Source: JAHQVI01 sp963749875
Lineage (GTDB): Bacteria > Pseudomonadota > Alphaproteobacteria > Rhizobiales > Rhodomicrobiaceae
DNA: 64,000 bases
Direction: 5' to 3'
NCBI GenBank assembly: GCA_963749875.1
Contig: CAVVOX010000002.1
Location: 930,001-994,000, forward strand
Within the stretch, counting starts at the first letter, position 1. Each line of letters opens with the position of its first letter. The notes below the pieces were generated by a model. That model did no database searches. It saw nothing but the letters and a program-made list of their open reading frames with translations, and had not been told where the DNA came from. The position numbers were made by a program, and so were the translations under genes. Shown here one piece after another: positions 9,298-18,992 of the stretch.

Positions 9298-11350
9298 ATG
9301 GGAGAGTCCGACGGCCATGCTGGCAGAGGAACCCGGTGTATCGCAATCGTTGGGCCGTATTTGAGCGGCAAGACGACTCTTCTCGAATCCGATCCTTGCA
9401 CGGACGGATACGATTACGCGCCAGGGGACGATCGCCGCGGGAAATACGGTCGGTGACGCTTCGCCCGAAGCACGTGATCATGCGATGAGCGTCGAACCCA
9501 ATCTCGCCGATGTCACTTTCCTCGGCGACCGGTTCACATTTGTTGATTGCCCTGGGTCGGTCGAGTTTCAATTTCATATGCAGCCGCCGCTGACCGTTTG
9601 CGACGCCGCGGTCGTCGTCTGCGAGGCGGACGAGAAAAAACTCCCGGCGCTTCAGATCATTCTCAAGCAGCTGACCGACCGACAGATCCCGCATTTCCTC
9701 TTTCTCAATAAGGTGGACAAGGTCGAACTTCCTGTCCGCCAGATCCTGCCCATGCTTCAGCCGGTGAGCACGCTGCCGCTCGTCCTGCGGCAAATTCCGA
9801 TCTGGCAGAATGGCATCGCGTCCGGTTTCGTCGATCTCGCGCTCGAGCGCGCCTTCCTCTATCGCGAGCATGCGCCGAGCGAAGTGATCGAGATGCCGTC
9901 CGAGCTGACGGAGCGCGAGGCGGAAGCGCGTTTCTCGATGCTGGAGAAGCTGGCCGATTATGACGACGAATTGCTCGAAGCCCTGTTGGGCGATATCGAG
10001 CCCCCGCGCGACCGCGTGTTCGACGATTTGGCTCAGGATCTGAGAGACGGCAAGATTTGTCCGGTTCTCCTCGGAAGCGCGGAGCACGGCAATGGCGTGA
10101 CGCGGCTGTTAAAGGCGCTGCGCCATGAGGCGCCGTTCGTCGATCGGACGGCGAAGCGTCTCGGCGTCTCCGGCGAGAGCTCCTGCGCCTTTGTCGTCAA
10201 GACCTATCACACGGCGCATGCCGGAAAGCTGTCGCTGATGCGGGTCTTCGGCGGTTCCTTCGCGGACGGCACGTCGGTCACCGGCCCGAATGGCGAGGAC
10301 CGCGCGGCCGGTCTCTTCTCCCTGTTCGGGCAGGAACCGAAAAAACTGCCGGGCGACGGGGAGGCGGGCGATACGGTTGCGCTCGGACGGCTGGAGAGCG
10401 TTACGACCGGCGAGACGGTGACCGTGGGAAAGAGCGCGATCGAGCAGATCGAGGCTCTGCAGCCGCCACACCCAGTTTACAGCCTGGCGCTTGCTGCGGC
10501 CGAGCGGAAGGACGAGGTCAAGCTGACGGCCTCGCTGGGTAAGCTCATGGAGGAAGATCCTTCGCTGAGCTTGGTCCACAACAACGATACGGGCGAATTG
10601 GTGCTTTCGGGCCAGGGCGAGATGCATCTTCGCATCGCCCTGAAGCAGCTCCAGCGGCGCTTCGGCGTTTCCGTCGAAACACGGCCACGCCAGATTCCTT
10701 ATAAGGAGACGATCCGCAAAGGGATCGAGATTCGCGGGCGGCACAAGAAGCAGAGCGGTGGCCACGGCCAGTTCGGCGATGTCGTCCTGGATATCCGTCC
10801 GTTGCCGCGCGGCTCCGGCTTCACCTTTACCGACGAGATTACGGGCGGCGTGGTGCCCAAGCAGTATATTCCCTCGGTCGAGAGCGGTGTGCGGGATTAT
10901 CTCGGCTCAGGCCCGCTCGGCTTTCCGGTCGTCGACATCGCGGTCTGCCTGAAGGACGGCTCCTACCACTCCGTCGACTCTTCCGATATGGCGTTCCGCG
11001 CCGCCGGACGTTTGGCGATGTCGGAAGGGATGCCGAAATGCTCGCCTGTGCTGCTCGAACCGGTCATGGCGGTCGAGATCGCCGTCCCGTCCGATGCGAC
11101 ATCGAAGATCAACGGGATCATTTCCTCACGGCGCGGACAGATCCTCGGCTTCGATGCGAGGCCCGGCTGGTCGGGATGGGACCTCGTGCAGGCCTATATT
11201 CCGGAAGCGGAAATGCAGGACGTAATCATCGAACTTCGCTCGGCGACGGCGGGAAGCGCCAGTTTCACCGCGCAGTTCGATCATCTCGCCGAAGTGACGG
11301 GCAAGCTTGCCGACCAGATCCTGACGGACAGCTCCGTCGCGGCGGCCTGA
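9298..11350 (+). pseudogene. elongation factor G-like GTPase, apparent +1 frameshift
   Basis: The start ATG at 9298 follows a strong AGGAGG. The first 31 codons contain the P-loop (GPYLSGKT, residues 19-26). The frame is then broken at 9388-9391 by one extra base. Removing it gives ...LLES-ILARTDTITRQGTI and joins directly to the long frame ending at 11350, for 683 residues in all. The G3 (DCPGSVEF) and G4 (NKVD) motifs and EF-G domains II-V follow. This is the EF-G-like paralogue common in alphaproteobacteria rather than the main fusA of the ribosomal protein cluster, and its role is not well defined. The break may be a sequencing artefact, because it lies at a GAATC (GANTC) motif. Confidence 0.85.
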
Positions 11351-11380
11351 CGCGCGGGCGCCGGTCCCCGTGCCGGCGGC

Positions 11381-11423
11381 TAGCGCAACGCGCGTCCGAA
11401 TGGACGCGGTTAAGTTGATCTAG
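11381..11423. repeat. palindromic intergenic repeat, copy B, short form
   Basis: TAGCGCAACGCGCGTCC, then GGACGCGG and TTGATCTAG. This is a short member of the family also seen at 5033, 23410, 24601 and 40043, with the central arm missing. Confidence 0.75.
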
Positions 11424-11430
11424 GGCAGCG

Positions 11431-11548
11431 GATTCTAAATCGGAAGCGGATGCGCTGCTCTCTCTCTTTGTTTACGGATCGGATTTATCCGAAAACCGGC
11501 ACCCGGCCCCGCCTTCGTGAGGCCGTGCTTTTCGGTCCGATGCGCTAA
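11431..11548. repeat. RIME-like rhizobial intergenic repeat
   Basis: The sequence contains GGATTTATCCGAAAACCGG and ends TTTTCGGTCCGATGCGCTAA. This is the arrangement of the common Rhizobiales mosaic repeat (TTAGCGCATCGGACCGAAAA on the other strand). It fills the gap between the EF-G-like gene and the hydrolase gene and overlaps the latter's stop codon. Confidence 0.65.
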
Positions 11549-12240
11549 TCGCTCACCTTCTTCTCGGACTTCTTCTTGGCGGGCGCCGTCAGGCGATATG
11601 CCGGATCGAGCCTTTGGTCGAGATAGCTGTTCACCGCAGTCAGCAGCTCGTCGTGCTTGTCTTCGAAGAAGTGATTGGCGCCCGGAATTGTCTCATGACT
11701 GATGACAATCCCTTTCTGCGTCTTCAGCTTATCGACCAGACTCTTCACCGACTCGGGCGGGACCACCCGGTCTTCGGACCCGTTGACCATAAGACCGGAT
11801 GAAGGGCAGGGCGCAAGAAAGCTGAAATCGTAGAGATTGGCAGGGGGCGCCACGGAGATGAAGCCGTCGATTTCCGGGCGGCGCATAAGAAGCTGCATGG
11901 CGATCCATGCGCCGAAAGAGACGCCTGCGATCCAGCAGGAGCGTGCGTCCGGATTGTAGGTCTGCAGCCAGTCGAGCGCGGTTGCCGCATCGCCAAGCTC
12001 GCCCGGACCGTTGTCGAACAGCCCCTGACTTCGTCCAACCCCACGGAAGTTGAAGCGCAGAACCGAAAATCCCCGCTGCGCGAAGGCATAATAGAGCTGA
12101 TAGACGATCTGATTGTTCATCGTGCCGCCGAATTGGGGGTGCGGGTGCAAGATCACCGCAACCGGCGCGAAATTTGACGATTCGTGATGGTAGCGGGCTT
12201 CGATCCGGCCCGCCGGGCCATTGATAATGACTTCAGGCAT
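11545..12240 (-). CDS. alpha/beta hydrolase
   Basis: 231 residues. The fold is recognisable from the HPHPQFGG oxyanion-hole region near residue 32, the nucleophile elbow GVSFGA with Ser108, a late Asp (NGSEDRVVP) and a terminal His (GANHFFEDK). These together form a Ser-Asp-His triad. The short C-terminal tail is Lys-rich. The gene is convergent with the EF-G-like gene and divergent from the suf operon. The substrate cannot be told from sequence. Homologues are usually annotated as dienelactone hydrolase-like or generic alpha/beta hydrolases. Confidence 0.85.
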   Translation of the reverse strand: MPEVIINGPAGRIEARYHHESSNFAPVAVILHPHPQFGGTMNNQIVYQLYYAFAQRGFSVLRFNFRGVGRSQGLFDNGPGELGDAATALDWLQTYNPDARSCWIAGVSFGAWIAMQLLMRRPEIDGFISVAPPANLYDFSFLAPCPSSGLMVNGSEDRVVPPESVKSLVDKLKTQKGIVISHETIPGANHFFEDKHDELLTAVNSYLDQRLDPAYRLTAPAKKKSEKKVSD

Positions 12241-12349
12241 GGTCAGTCACTTGATCCTTGGGGACGCGCGAGGACTTTGGGACGAACGGGAGGCGGCCTC
12301 ACGGGACGTTGCGGATGTGCATGCCTGCCGATAATGTGGTGGTCAAAAC

Positions 12350-12378
12350 TTGACTCCTGTTGTCGGGAATTCTATACA
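12350..12378 (+). promoter_or_regulatory. sigma-70 promoter of the iscR-suf operon
   Basis: TTGACT (12350-12355) and TATACA (12373-12378) are separated by exactly 17 bp, a near-consensus housekeeping promoter. The AT-rich segment just downstream (12379-12410, AAGATAGAGAATTTAGAAT) is a plausible place for IscR autorepression, but I cannot match it confidently to a defined IscR box. The predicted start site near 12385 leaves a leader of about 125 nt. Confidence 0.7.
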
Positions 12379-12508
12379 AGATAGAGAATTTAGAATAGTT
12401 CAAAACTTGTCGGCTCGATGGGGTAGCTTGCGCAGTGTCATAGCACAACTGCCCCGATCGGCTGCAAGTCCATTCGACCAGGAAACAGCGCAAAAGGCGC
12501 GGCTCGAC

Positions 12509-12979
12509 ATGCAATTAAGCACCAAGGGACGCTATGCCGTGATGGCGATGGTGGATCTGGCCGAACGGAGCGACGATGGCTCGCTGCCGCTCGCGATGAT
12601 TGCCGAGCGCCAGCGCATTTCGATTGCTTATCTCGAGCAGCTTTTCTTGAAGCTGAGGCGCGCGGGGCTGGTGAAGGCCATACGCGGGCCGAAAGGCGGC
12701 TACCGGCTGACGCGCAAGCCGTCCGAGATTTCGATTGCCGAGATCATGGAGGCGGCCGACGAGTCGATGCGCATGAATCGTTGCTCCGTGGAAGGAACGG
12801 ATTGGTGCCTCGGCAGCCGGCGCTGTACGACCCACGATCTGTGGCGCGCGCTTGGCGATCACATCGGCGATTTTCTGGGCACGACCAGCCTTCAGGACGT
12901 GCTCAACGGTAAGTTCTCCAAGTCCTCTCCCAGCAAGGCCGCGAAGGCACGTGCGCATCAGAGTTTTGCGGCATCGTGA
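12509..12979 (+). CDS. iscR: Rrf2-family Fe-S-responsive regulator IscR
   Basis: 156 residues from the Met of MQLSTKGRYAVMAMV, the canonical IscR start. A winged helix occupies the first 80 residues. Cysteine ligands follow at 92, 100 and 106 with His109 (RCSVEGTDWC ... RRCTTHDLW). It is expected to bind a [2Fe-2S] cluster and to control the downstream Suf genes. It is the first gene of the operon, 1 bp before the cysteine desulfurase start. The Cys92-Cys100 spacing is two residues longer than the C-X5-C of enterobacterial IscR. Confidence 0.9.
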   Translation: MQLSTKGRYAVMAMVDLAERSDDGSLPLAMIAERQRISIAYLEQLFLKLRRAGLVKAIRGPKGGYRLTRKPSEISIAEIMEAADESMRMNRCSVEGTDWCLGSRRCTTHDLWRALGDHIGDFLGTTSLQDVLNGKFSKSSPSKAAKARAHQSFAAS

Positions 12980-12980
12980 A

Positions 12981-14132
12981 ATGATGAGAGCCTATCTCGA
13001 CCATAATGCGACCTCGCCGCTTCGCCCGGAGGCGCGTGATGCCATGATCGCGGCTCTGGATCTCGTCGGCAACGCCTCGTCCATTCACGCGGAGGGACGA
13101 GCGGCGCGTGCGGTGGTCGAGGAGGCGAGAGAGGCGCTGGCTTCGGCGGTCGGCTGTCCGCCGCGGCAGATCATATTCACAAGCGGGGGAACGGAAGCCA
13201 ATGTGACGGCGCTGTCGCCCGCCTGGCTCGGCGATAATGCCGCGTTGTGCCTGTTCGTCTCTGCGGTCGAGCATGTCTCCGTTCTGCAGGGCGGGCAGTT
13301 CAGCCGCGACGGCATTCGAACCTTACCGGTCGATGGCGACGGCATCCTCGATCTGGAGGCAGCCCGGCGCGCATTCTCGGATTGGCAGGCCGAAAGCAAC
13401 GGCGCCGCTTTCCTCGTCTCTGTCATGCTTGCCAACAATGAAACGGGCGCGATCCAGCCCGTCGCGGAAATCGCCGAGCTGGCGCGTGAATTCGGCGGAA
13501 TCGTCCATAGCGATGCCGTTCAGGCCCTCGGCAAAATCCCGCTTGAAACGGGCGCGCTGGGTGCCGATCTTCTTTCCATATCAGCACATAAGATCGGCGG
13601 TCCGAAGGGCATCGGCGCGCTAGCCATTTTGCGCGACGGCTTGCCGGTTGCCGCCCTGCTCAGGGGCGGCGGACAGGAATTCGGCTATCGCGCGGGCACG
13701 GAAAACGTGGCGGCGATCGCCGGATTTGGCGCGGTGGCGGAATTTGGGCTGCTGCGGTGGGATGAGATCGGCGTCCTGCGGGACCGGCTCGAATCGGAGG
13801 CCGCTCAGATTGCGCCGGAGCTGACGGTATTTTCCCGCAACAGCCGAAGGCTGCCGAATACGAGCTGCTTTGCCGTTGCGGGCATGGATTCCGAGACGGT
13901 GCTCATGAGCCTCGATCTGGCAGGCGTGGCCGTCAGCGCGGGCTCGGCCTGTTCGTCAGGCAAGGTGAGCCACAGCCATGTGCTGGGTGCCATGGGCGTG
14001 CCGCCAGAGCTGGCCTCGGCCGCGATCCGCGTGAGCCTCGGCTGGAATACCGGCCAAGAAGATGTGGAGCGGTTCATTGCCGCCTGGAGAGAGATTTACG
14101 GCAGGTTTGCCGAGCGCCGCCGGGCCGCTTGA
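12981..14132 (+). CDS. class V cysteine desulfurase (NifS/IscS-like)
   Basis: 383 residues, with the ATG placed immediately after the iscR stop. It is a PLP-dependent fold with YLDHNATSPL at the N-terminus, the PLP-lysine region SAHKIGGPKG, and the catalytic Cys324 in SAGSACSSG. It releases sulfane sulfur from cysteine for cluster assembly. The operon also encodes SufS (18993-20255), so two desulfurases serve one system. This iscR-nifS-suf order is usual in alphaproteobacteria. Confidence 0.92.
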   Translation: MMRAYLDHNATSPLRPEARDAMIAALDLVGNASSIHAEGRAARAVVEEAREALASAVGCPPRQIIFTSGGTEANVTALSPAWLGDNAALCLFVSAVEHVSVLQGGQFSRDGIRTLPVDGDGILDLEAARRAFSDWQAESNGAAFLVSVMLANNETGAIQPVAEIAELAREFGGIVHSDAVQALGKIPLETGALGADLLSISAHKIGGPKGIGALAILRDGLPVAALLRGGGQEFGYRAGTENVAAIAGFGAVAEFGLLRWDEIGVLRDRLESEAAQIAPELTVFSRNSRRLPNTSCFAVAGMDSETVLMSLDLAGVAVSAGSACSSGKVSHSHVLGAMGVPPELASAAIRVSLGWNTGQEDVERFIAAWREIYGRFAERRRAA

Positions 14133-14178
14133 GGCCGGTAAGCGCGTAGAGGGATCTGCGAGTTAACGGAGAAGTTCG

Positions 14179-15648
<1,470 letters not shown>

Positions 15649-15658
15649 TGCAATGTCT

Positions 15659-15692
15659 CCCTCTCCCATGGGGAGAGGGTTGGGGTGAGGGG
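15659..15692 (+). repeat. inverted repeat, left arm, flanking the DUF559 gene
   Basis: A 34-bp sequence beginning CCCTCTCCCATGGGGAGAGG. It matches the reverse complement of 16064-16097 at 32 of 34 positions by eye. It lies 10 bp after the sufB stop and contains its own small dyad (CCCTCTCC ATG GGGAGAGGG). Confidence 0.85.
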
Positions 15693-15712
15693 GTGCGGAC
15701 GTTGTTAGGTAA

Positions 15713-16060
15713 ATGACCTCGACGATAGTGGCGCGGCGATTGCGGCGGGATCAGACGGACGCCGAGCGAACCATCTGGTTTCAACTCCGCGGCAGACGGC
15801 TGGAAGGGTTAAAGTTCCGACGGCAGGTTCCGGTTGCTGGATATATTGCTGACTTTCTGTGTGAAGACGCAAAGCTGATTGTAGAGGTCGATGGTGGCCA
15901 ACATCATGAACAGCATCAGAAAGATGACCTCCGAAGCGAAGCTCTACAGAACTGCGGATATGAGGTATTGAGATTTTGGAATAACGAGGTGTTGTCGAGT
16001 ATCGACGGCGTATTAACGCGGATCGTGGAAGCGGTTCGTGTAGCAAGAAACGAGACGTAA
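15713..16060 (+). CDS. DUF559 (Vsr-like endonuclease fold) protein
   Basis: 115 residues. The fold is indicated by RRDQTDAERTIWFQLR, GYIADFLCEDAKLIVEVDGGQH (the VEVDGGQH acidic/His motif) and GYEVLRFWNNEV, all typical of DUF559 proteins of the very-short-patch-repair nuclease superfamily. No activity is established for most members. The gene is bracketed by a 34-bp inverted repeat pair and sits inside the suf operon in the operon orientation, so transcription can read through. The whole looks like a self-contained mobile or formerly mobile cassette. Confidence 0.85.
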   Translation: MTSTIVARRLRRDQTDAERTIWFQLRGRRLEGLKFRRQVPVAGYIADFLCEDAKLIVEVDGGQHHEQHQKDDLRSEALQNCGYEVLRFWNNEVLSSIDGVLTRIVEAVRVARNET

Positions 16061-16063
16061 TAT

Positions 16064-16097
16064 CCCCTCACCCTAGCCCTCTCCCCATGGGAGAGGG
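16064..16097 (-). repeat. inverted repeat, right arm, flanking the DUF559 gene
   Basis: Begins 3 bp after the DUF559 stop and is the inverted partner of 15659-15692, with two mismatches seen. A looser relative of this GC-rich dyad occurs at about 58920-58975 between two hydrogenase genes. Confidence 0.85.
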
Positions 16098-16131
16098 AAT
16101 GAGCAGAGGGAAGGATGGAAGTAATAAGACC

Positions 16132-16449
16132 ATGATCCTTCGCATCTGGCATGGCTGGACGGCGCCGGAGAACGCCGACATATATGAAAATCTTCTGAAG
16201 ACGGAGATTTTCCCTGGCATTGAGGCGAAGAATATCCCCGGCTATCAGAGTATTCAGCTTCTACGCCGGAACGCGGGAAATGAGGTGGAGTTCATCACCA
16301 TGATGGGCTTTGACAGCTTGCAAGCCGTGAAGGACTTTGTGGGCGAGGATTACGAAAAGGCCTATGTGCCGGAAAAGGCGCGGGCCGTGCTCTCACGATT
16401 TGACGAGCGCTCGCAGCACTATGAAGTGCGCGAGACGCTGGACTACTGA
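16132..16449 (+). CDS. antibiotic biosynthesis monooxygenase (ABM)-fold protein
   Basis: 105 residues from the Met of MILRIWHGWTAPENA. A longer in-frame start at 16087 would lie inside the flanking repeat, so it was not used. The size and pattern (RIWHGWT, VEFITMMGFDSLQAVKDF, then a short C-terminal strand) fit the dimeric alpha/beta ABM or stress-responsive barrel fold. The substrate is unknown. It lies between the DUF559 cassette and sufC in the operon direction, and a role in Fe-S or haem handling is only inference from position. Confidence 0.7.
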   Translation: MILRIWHGWTAPENADIYENLLKTEIFPGIEAKNIPGYQSIQLLRRNAGNEVEFITMMGFDSLQAVKDFVGEDYEKAYVPEKARAVLSRFDERSQHYEVRETLDY

Positions 16450-16489
16450 ATCAGGCCGAGAGACAAGAATAGAAGAACAGGGACGATAC

Positions 16490-17239
16490 ATGCTGGAAAT
16501 CAAAAATCTGCACGCTGAAATCGACGGTGAGCCCATCCTGCGCGGTGTCGATCTCGCCATCCCGAAGGGCGAGATCCACGCGATCATGGGCCCGAACGGC
16601 TCCGGCAAATCGACGCTCGCCTACATTCTCGCCGGCAAGGAAGATTACGAAGTCACCGAAGGCTCGATCACGTGGAACGGCAAGGACATTCTCGAAATGG
16701 AGCCGGACGAGCGCGCCACTTCCGGCATCTTTCTCGCGTTCCAATATCCGATGGAGATCCCCGGCGTCGCCTCGCTGAACTTCCTGCGCACCGCCATCAA
16801 CGCGCACCGCAAGGCGCGCGGCGAAGCCGAACTGACGACGCCGGAATTCATCAAGATGGTGAAGGACAAGGCGGAAAAGCTCAATATATCCATGGACATG
16901 TTGAAGCGCCCGGTGAATGTCGGATTTTCGGGCGGCGAGAAGAAGCGTCACGAGATTCTGCAGATGGCGCTCTTGGAGCCGTCGCTCTGCGTGCTCGACG
17001 AGACCGATAGCGGCCTTGATATCGACGCCGTTCGCATCGTCGCCGAAGGCGTCAACGCCATGCGTTCGCCGGATCGCGCATTCCTGGTGATCACGCATTA
17101 TCAGCGGCTCCTCAACTACATCGTGCCCGACAAGGTTCACGTGATGGCGGCCGGCCGCATCGCGCGCTCGGGCGGCAAGGAGCTGGCGCTGGAGCTTGAG
17201 CAGTCCGGCTATGCCGAATATGGCGAAAACGCAGCGTAA
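16490..17239 (+). CDS. sufC: Fe-S assembly ATPase SufC
   Basis: 249 residues, with the ATG at 16490. Walker A is GPNGSGKS (34-41). The signature is a SufC-type FSGGEKKRHEILQMALL, and Walker B is LCVLDETDSGLD. The conserved His switch is in ITHYQRLL. It drives conformational change of the SufBCD complex. It ends 12 bp before sufD. Confidence 0.95.
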   Translation: MLEIKNLHAEIDGEPILRGVDLAIPKGEIHAIMGPNGSGKSTLAYILAGKEDYEVTEGSITWNGKDILEMEPDERATSGIFLAFQYPMEIPGVASLNFLRTAINAHRKARGEAELTTPEFIKMVKDKAEKLNISMDMLKRPVNVGFSGGEKKRHEILQMALLEPSLCVLDETDSGLDIDAVRIVAEGVNAMRSPDRAFLVITHYQRLLNYIVPDKVHVMAAGRIARSGGKELALELEQSGYAEYGENAA

Positions 17240-17251
17240 TCGGAGGACGCC

Positions 17252-18604
17252 ATGAACATGCCAGCAGTGAACGTGCAGGCTGCGGAGGGCAGTCGTACGG
17301 AGGATGCCGCCGCTCAGCTCGTCGCCCATTACCGGCGCATGGCGGAGGGCCTTCCGGGCAGCGCCATCGAGGCGATCCGCCAGATGCGCGAGAATGCCAT
17401 GGCGGCCTTCGCCGAGCAGGGGCTGCCGCATCGGCGCGTCGAGGAATGGAAATATACCGATCTGCGCCGTTTGATGACCGAAGCTTATGCGCCGGCGGCA
17501 AGCGGCGCCGAGGTCACGAAGGCGCAGATTGACGAGGCGCTCGGCGAGGCGGCCCGGATCGAGGCGATCAAGCTGGTCTTCGTCAATGGGCATTTCAATG
17601 AGGATCTGTCCGACATCGTCGACCTGCCAGCCGGCGTCGAGCCGATGAGCCTTGCCAAGGCGCTCTATGCTCCGGCGGACTGGCTGCTGGCTGCGCTCGG
17701 CAAGGTGAACCCGCAGGAGCGCGATCCCGTCGTCCTGGTCAATTCCGGCCTCGCGACGGACGGGATGGTCTTCCCACTGCCGCCAGGTGTCTCGGTCGAT
17801 CGGCCTGTTCATGTGATCCATGTCGCGGTAAGCCCGAAGCCGGTCTCCTCTGCGATCCGCAATGTCGTGGTCGCGGGAGAGGGCTCGGAAGCTACGCTCA
17901 TTGAGAGCTTCGTCACGATCGGCGATACAGAAGCGCAGGTCAATTCGGTGATCGAGCTCAAGGTTGGGCCGCGCGCGAAGATCCGCCACTACAAGATTTC
18001 GAGCGAAAATCAGTATACACAGCATCTCTCCAGCGCGATGATCGATCTGGCGGACAAGGCCGATTATCTCGCCATGGACTTTGCCGGCGGGACGTCGCTC
18101 GCCCGTCATCAGACCTTCCTGAAATTCAATGGAGACGATGCCCGGGGCCATTTTTACGGCGTGCAGCTCCTAAGCGGGCGTCAGCACTGCGATATGACCC
18201 TGGTGATCAGCCACGACGCGGTCGGCTGCGAAAGCCGCGAGCATGTGAAGGCGGTTCTCGCCGACCGGGCGCACGGCGTCTTCCAGGCGAAAGTGATGGT
18301 CAGGCCGGATGCGCAGAAGACCGACGGCCGCCAGATGTCGCAGGCGCTCCTGCTGTCGGACGAGGCGGAGTTCGACGCCAAGCCGGAGCTGGAGATCTTT
18401 GCCGACGATGTGAAGTGCAATCACGGCGCAACATTCGGGGCGCTCGACGAGGATCTGATGTTCTATTTGCGGGCGCGTGGTATCCCTGAGGAGGAGGCGC
18501 GGTCGCTGCTGATCCAGGCCTTTATCGGCGAGGTTATCGACCATGTCGAGCATGATACATTGCGCGAGACGCTGATGAGTCGCGTCGCTGACTGGCTCAG
18601 CTAA
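17252..18604 (+). CDS. sufD: Fe-S assembly protein SufD
   Basis: 450 residues, starting after CGGAGGACGCC. The N-terminal helical part carries RRVEEWKYTDLRRL, the SufD signature. The beta-helix core (SLARHQTFLKFNGDDARG, DMTLVISHDAVGCESR) and the C-terminal helices (GATFGALDEDLMFYLRARG) follow. It pairs with SufB in the scaffold. Confidence 0.95.
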   Translation: MNMPAVNVQAAEGSRTEDAAAQLVAHYRRMAEGLPGSAIEAIRQMRENAMAAFAEQGLPHRRVEEWKYTDLRRLMTEAYAPAASGAEVTKAQIDEALGEAARIEAIKLVFVNGHFNEDLSDIVDLPAGVEPMSLAKALYAPADWLLAALGKVNPQERDPVVLVNSGLATDGMVFPLPPGVSVDRPVHVIHVAVSPKPVSSAIRNVVVAGEGSEATLIESFVTIGDTEAQVNSVIELKVGPRAKIRHYKISSENQYTQHLSSAMIDLADKADYLAMDFAGGTSLARHQTFLKFNGDDARGHFYGVQLLSGRQHCDMTLVISHDAVGCESREHVKAVLADRAHGVFQAKVMVRPDAQKTDGRQMSQALLLSDEAEFDAKPELEIFADDVKCNHGATFGALDEDLMFYLRARGIPEEEARSLLIQAFIGEVIDHVEHDTLRETLMSRVADWLS

Positions 18605-18646
18605 GCAGTACCGGCGTCCGGTCTTTAAACATCAAAGGGGCTGGAA

Positions 18647-18982
18647 ATGAGTGAACTGGCGACATTTCCTGAACTTTCCGTTGAAGAGGCCGCCGAGCTG
18701 ATTCTGCAGGGAAATGCGGTGGTTATCGACGTCAATCCGCGGCGCCGCTGGGCGAGCGGGCATTTGCCGGGCGCGATCAATCTCGACCCCGCCGAATTCA
18801 CCGAGGCCGATATTCCTGCGGACAAGGATGCAACGCTGATTTTTTACTGCTCCGAAGCGAGCGCCGCGAGCCGCTATGCGGCGAGGAAGGCGGCAAGGCT
18901 AGGCTTCGCGCATGTTTTCCTGATGCCCGCCGGCCTGAAGGGCTGGATGGCAGCGGGCCATCGCGCAATGTCGGGGCGGTGA
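18647..18982 (+). CDS. rhodanese-like domain protein
   Basis: 111 residues, a single rhodanese domain. VVIDVNPRRRWASGHLPGA is the conserved N-terminal half. The active-site loop is FYCSEASAAS with Cys68, so sulfurtransferase chemistry is possible. It lies between sufD and sufS in the operon, which suggests a role in moving persulfide sulfur, but that is inferred from position only. Confidence 0.85.
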   Translation: MSELATFPELSVEEAAELILQGNAVVIDVNPRRRWASGHLPGAINLDPAEFTEADIPADKDATLIFYCSEASAASRYAARKAARLGFAHVFLMPAGLKGWMAAGHRAMSGR

Positions 18983-18992
18983 GGAGATGACC

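Noticed and set aside
15655..16100. GC-rich repeats around the DUF559 gene as a CRISPR array
   Set aside because: There are only two arms in inverted orientation and no spacer-repeat periodicity.
16087..16131. Earlier start for the ABM-fold protein
   Set aside because: The extra codons lie in the inverted repeat and spacer of the DUF559 cassette, so the Met at 16132 is the more natural start.
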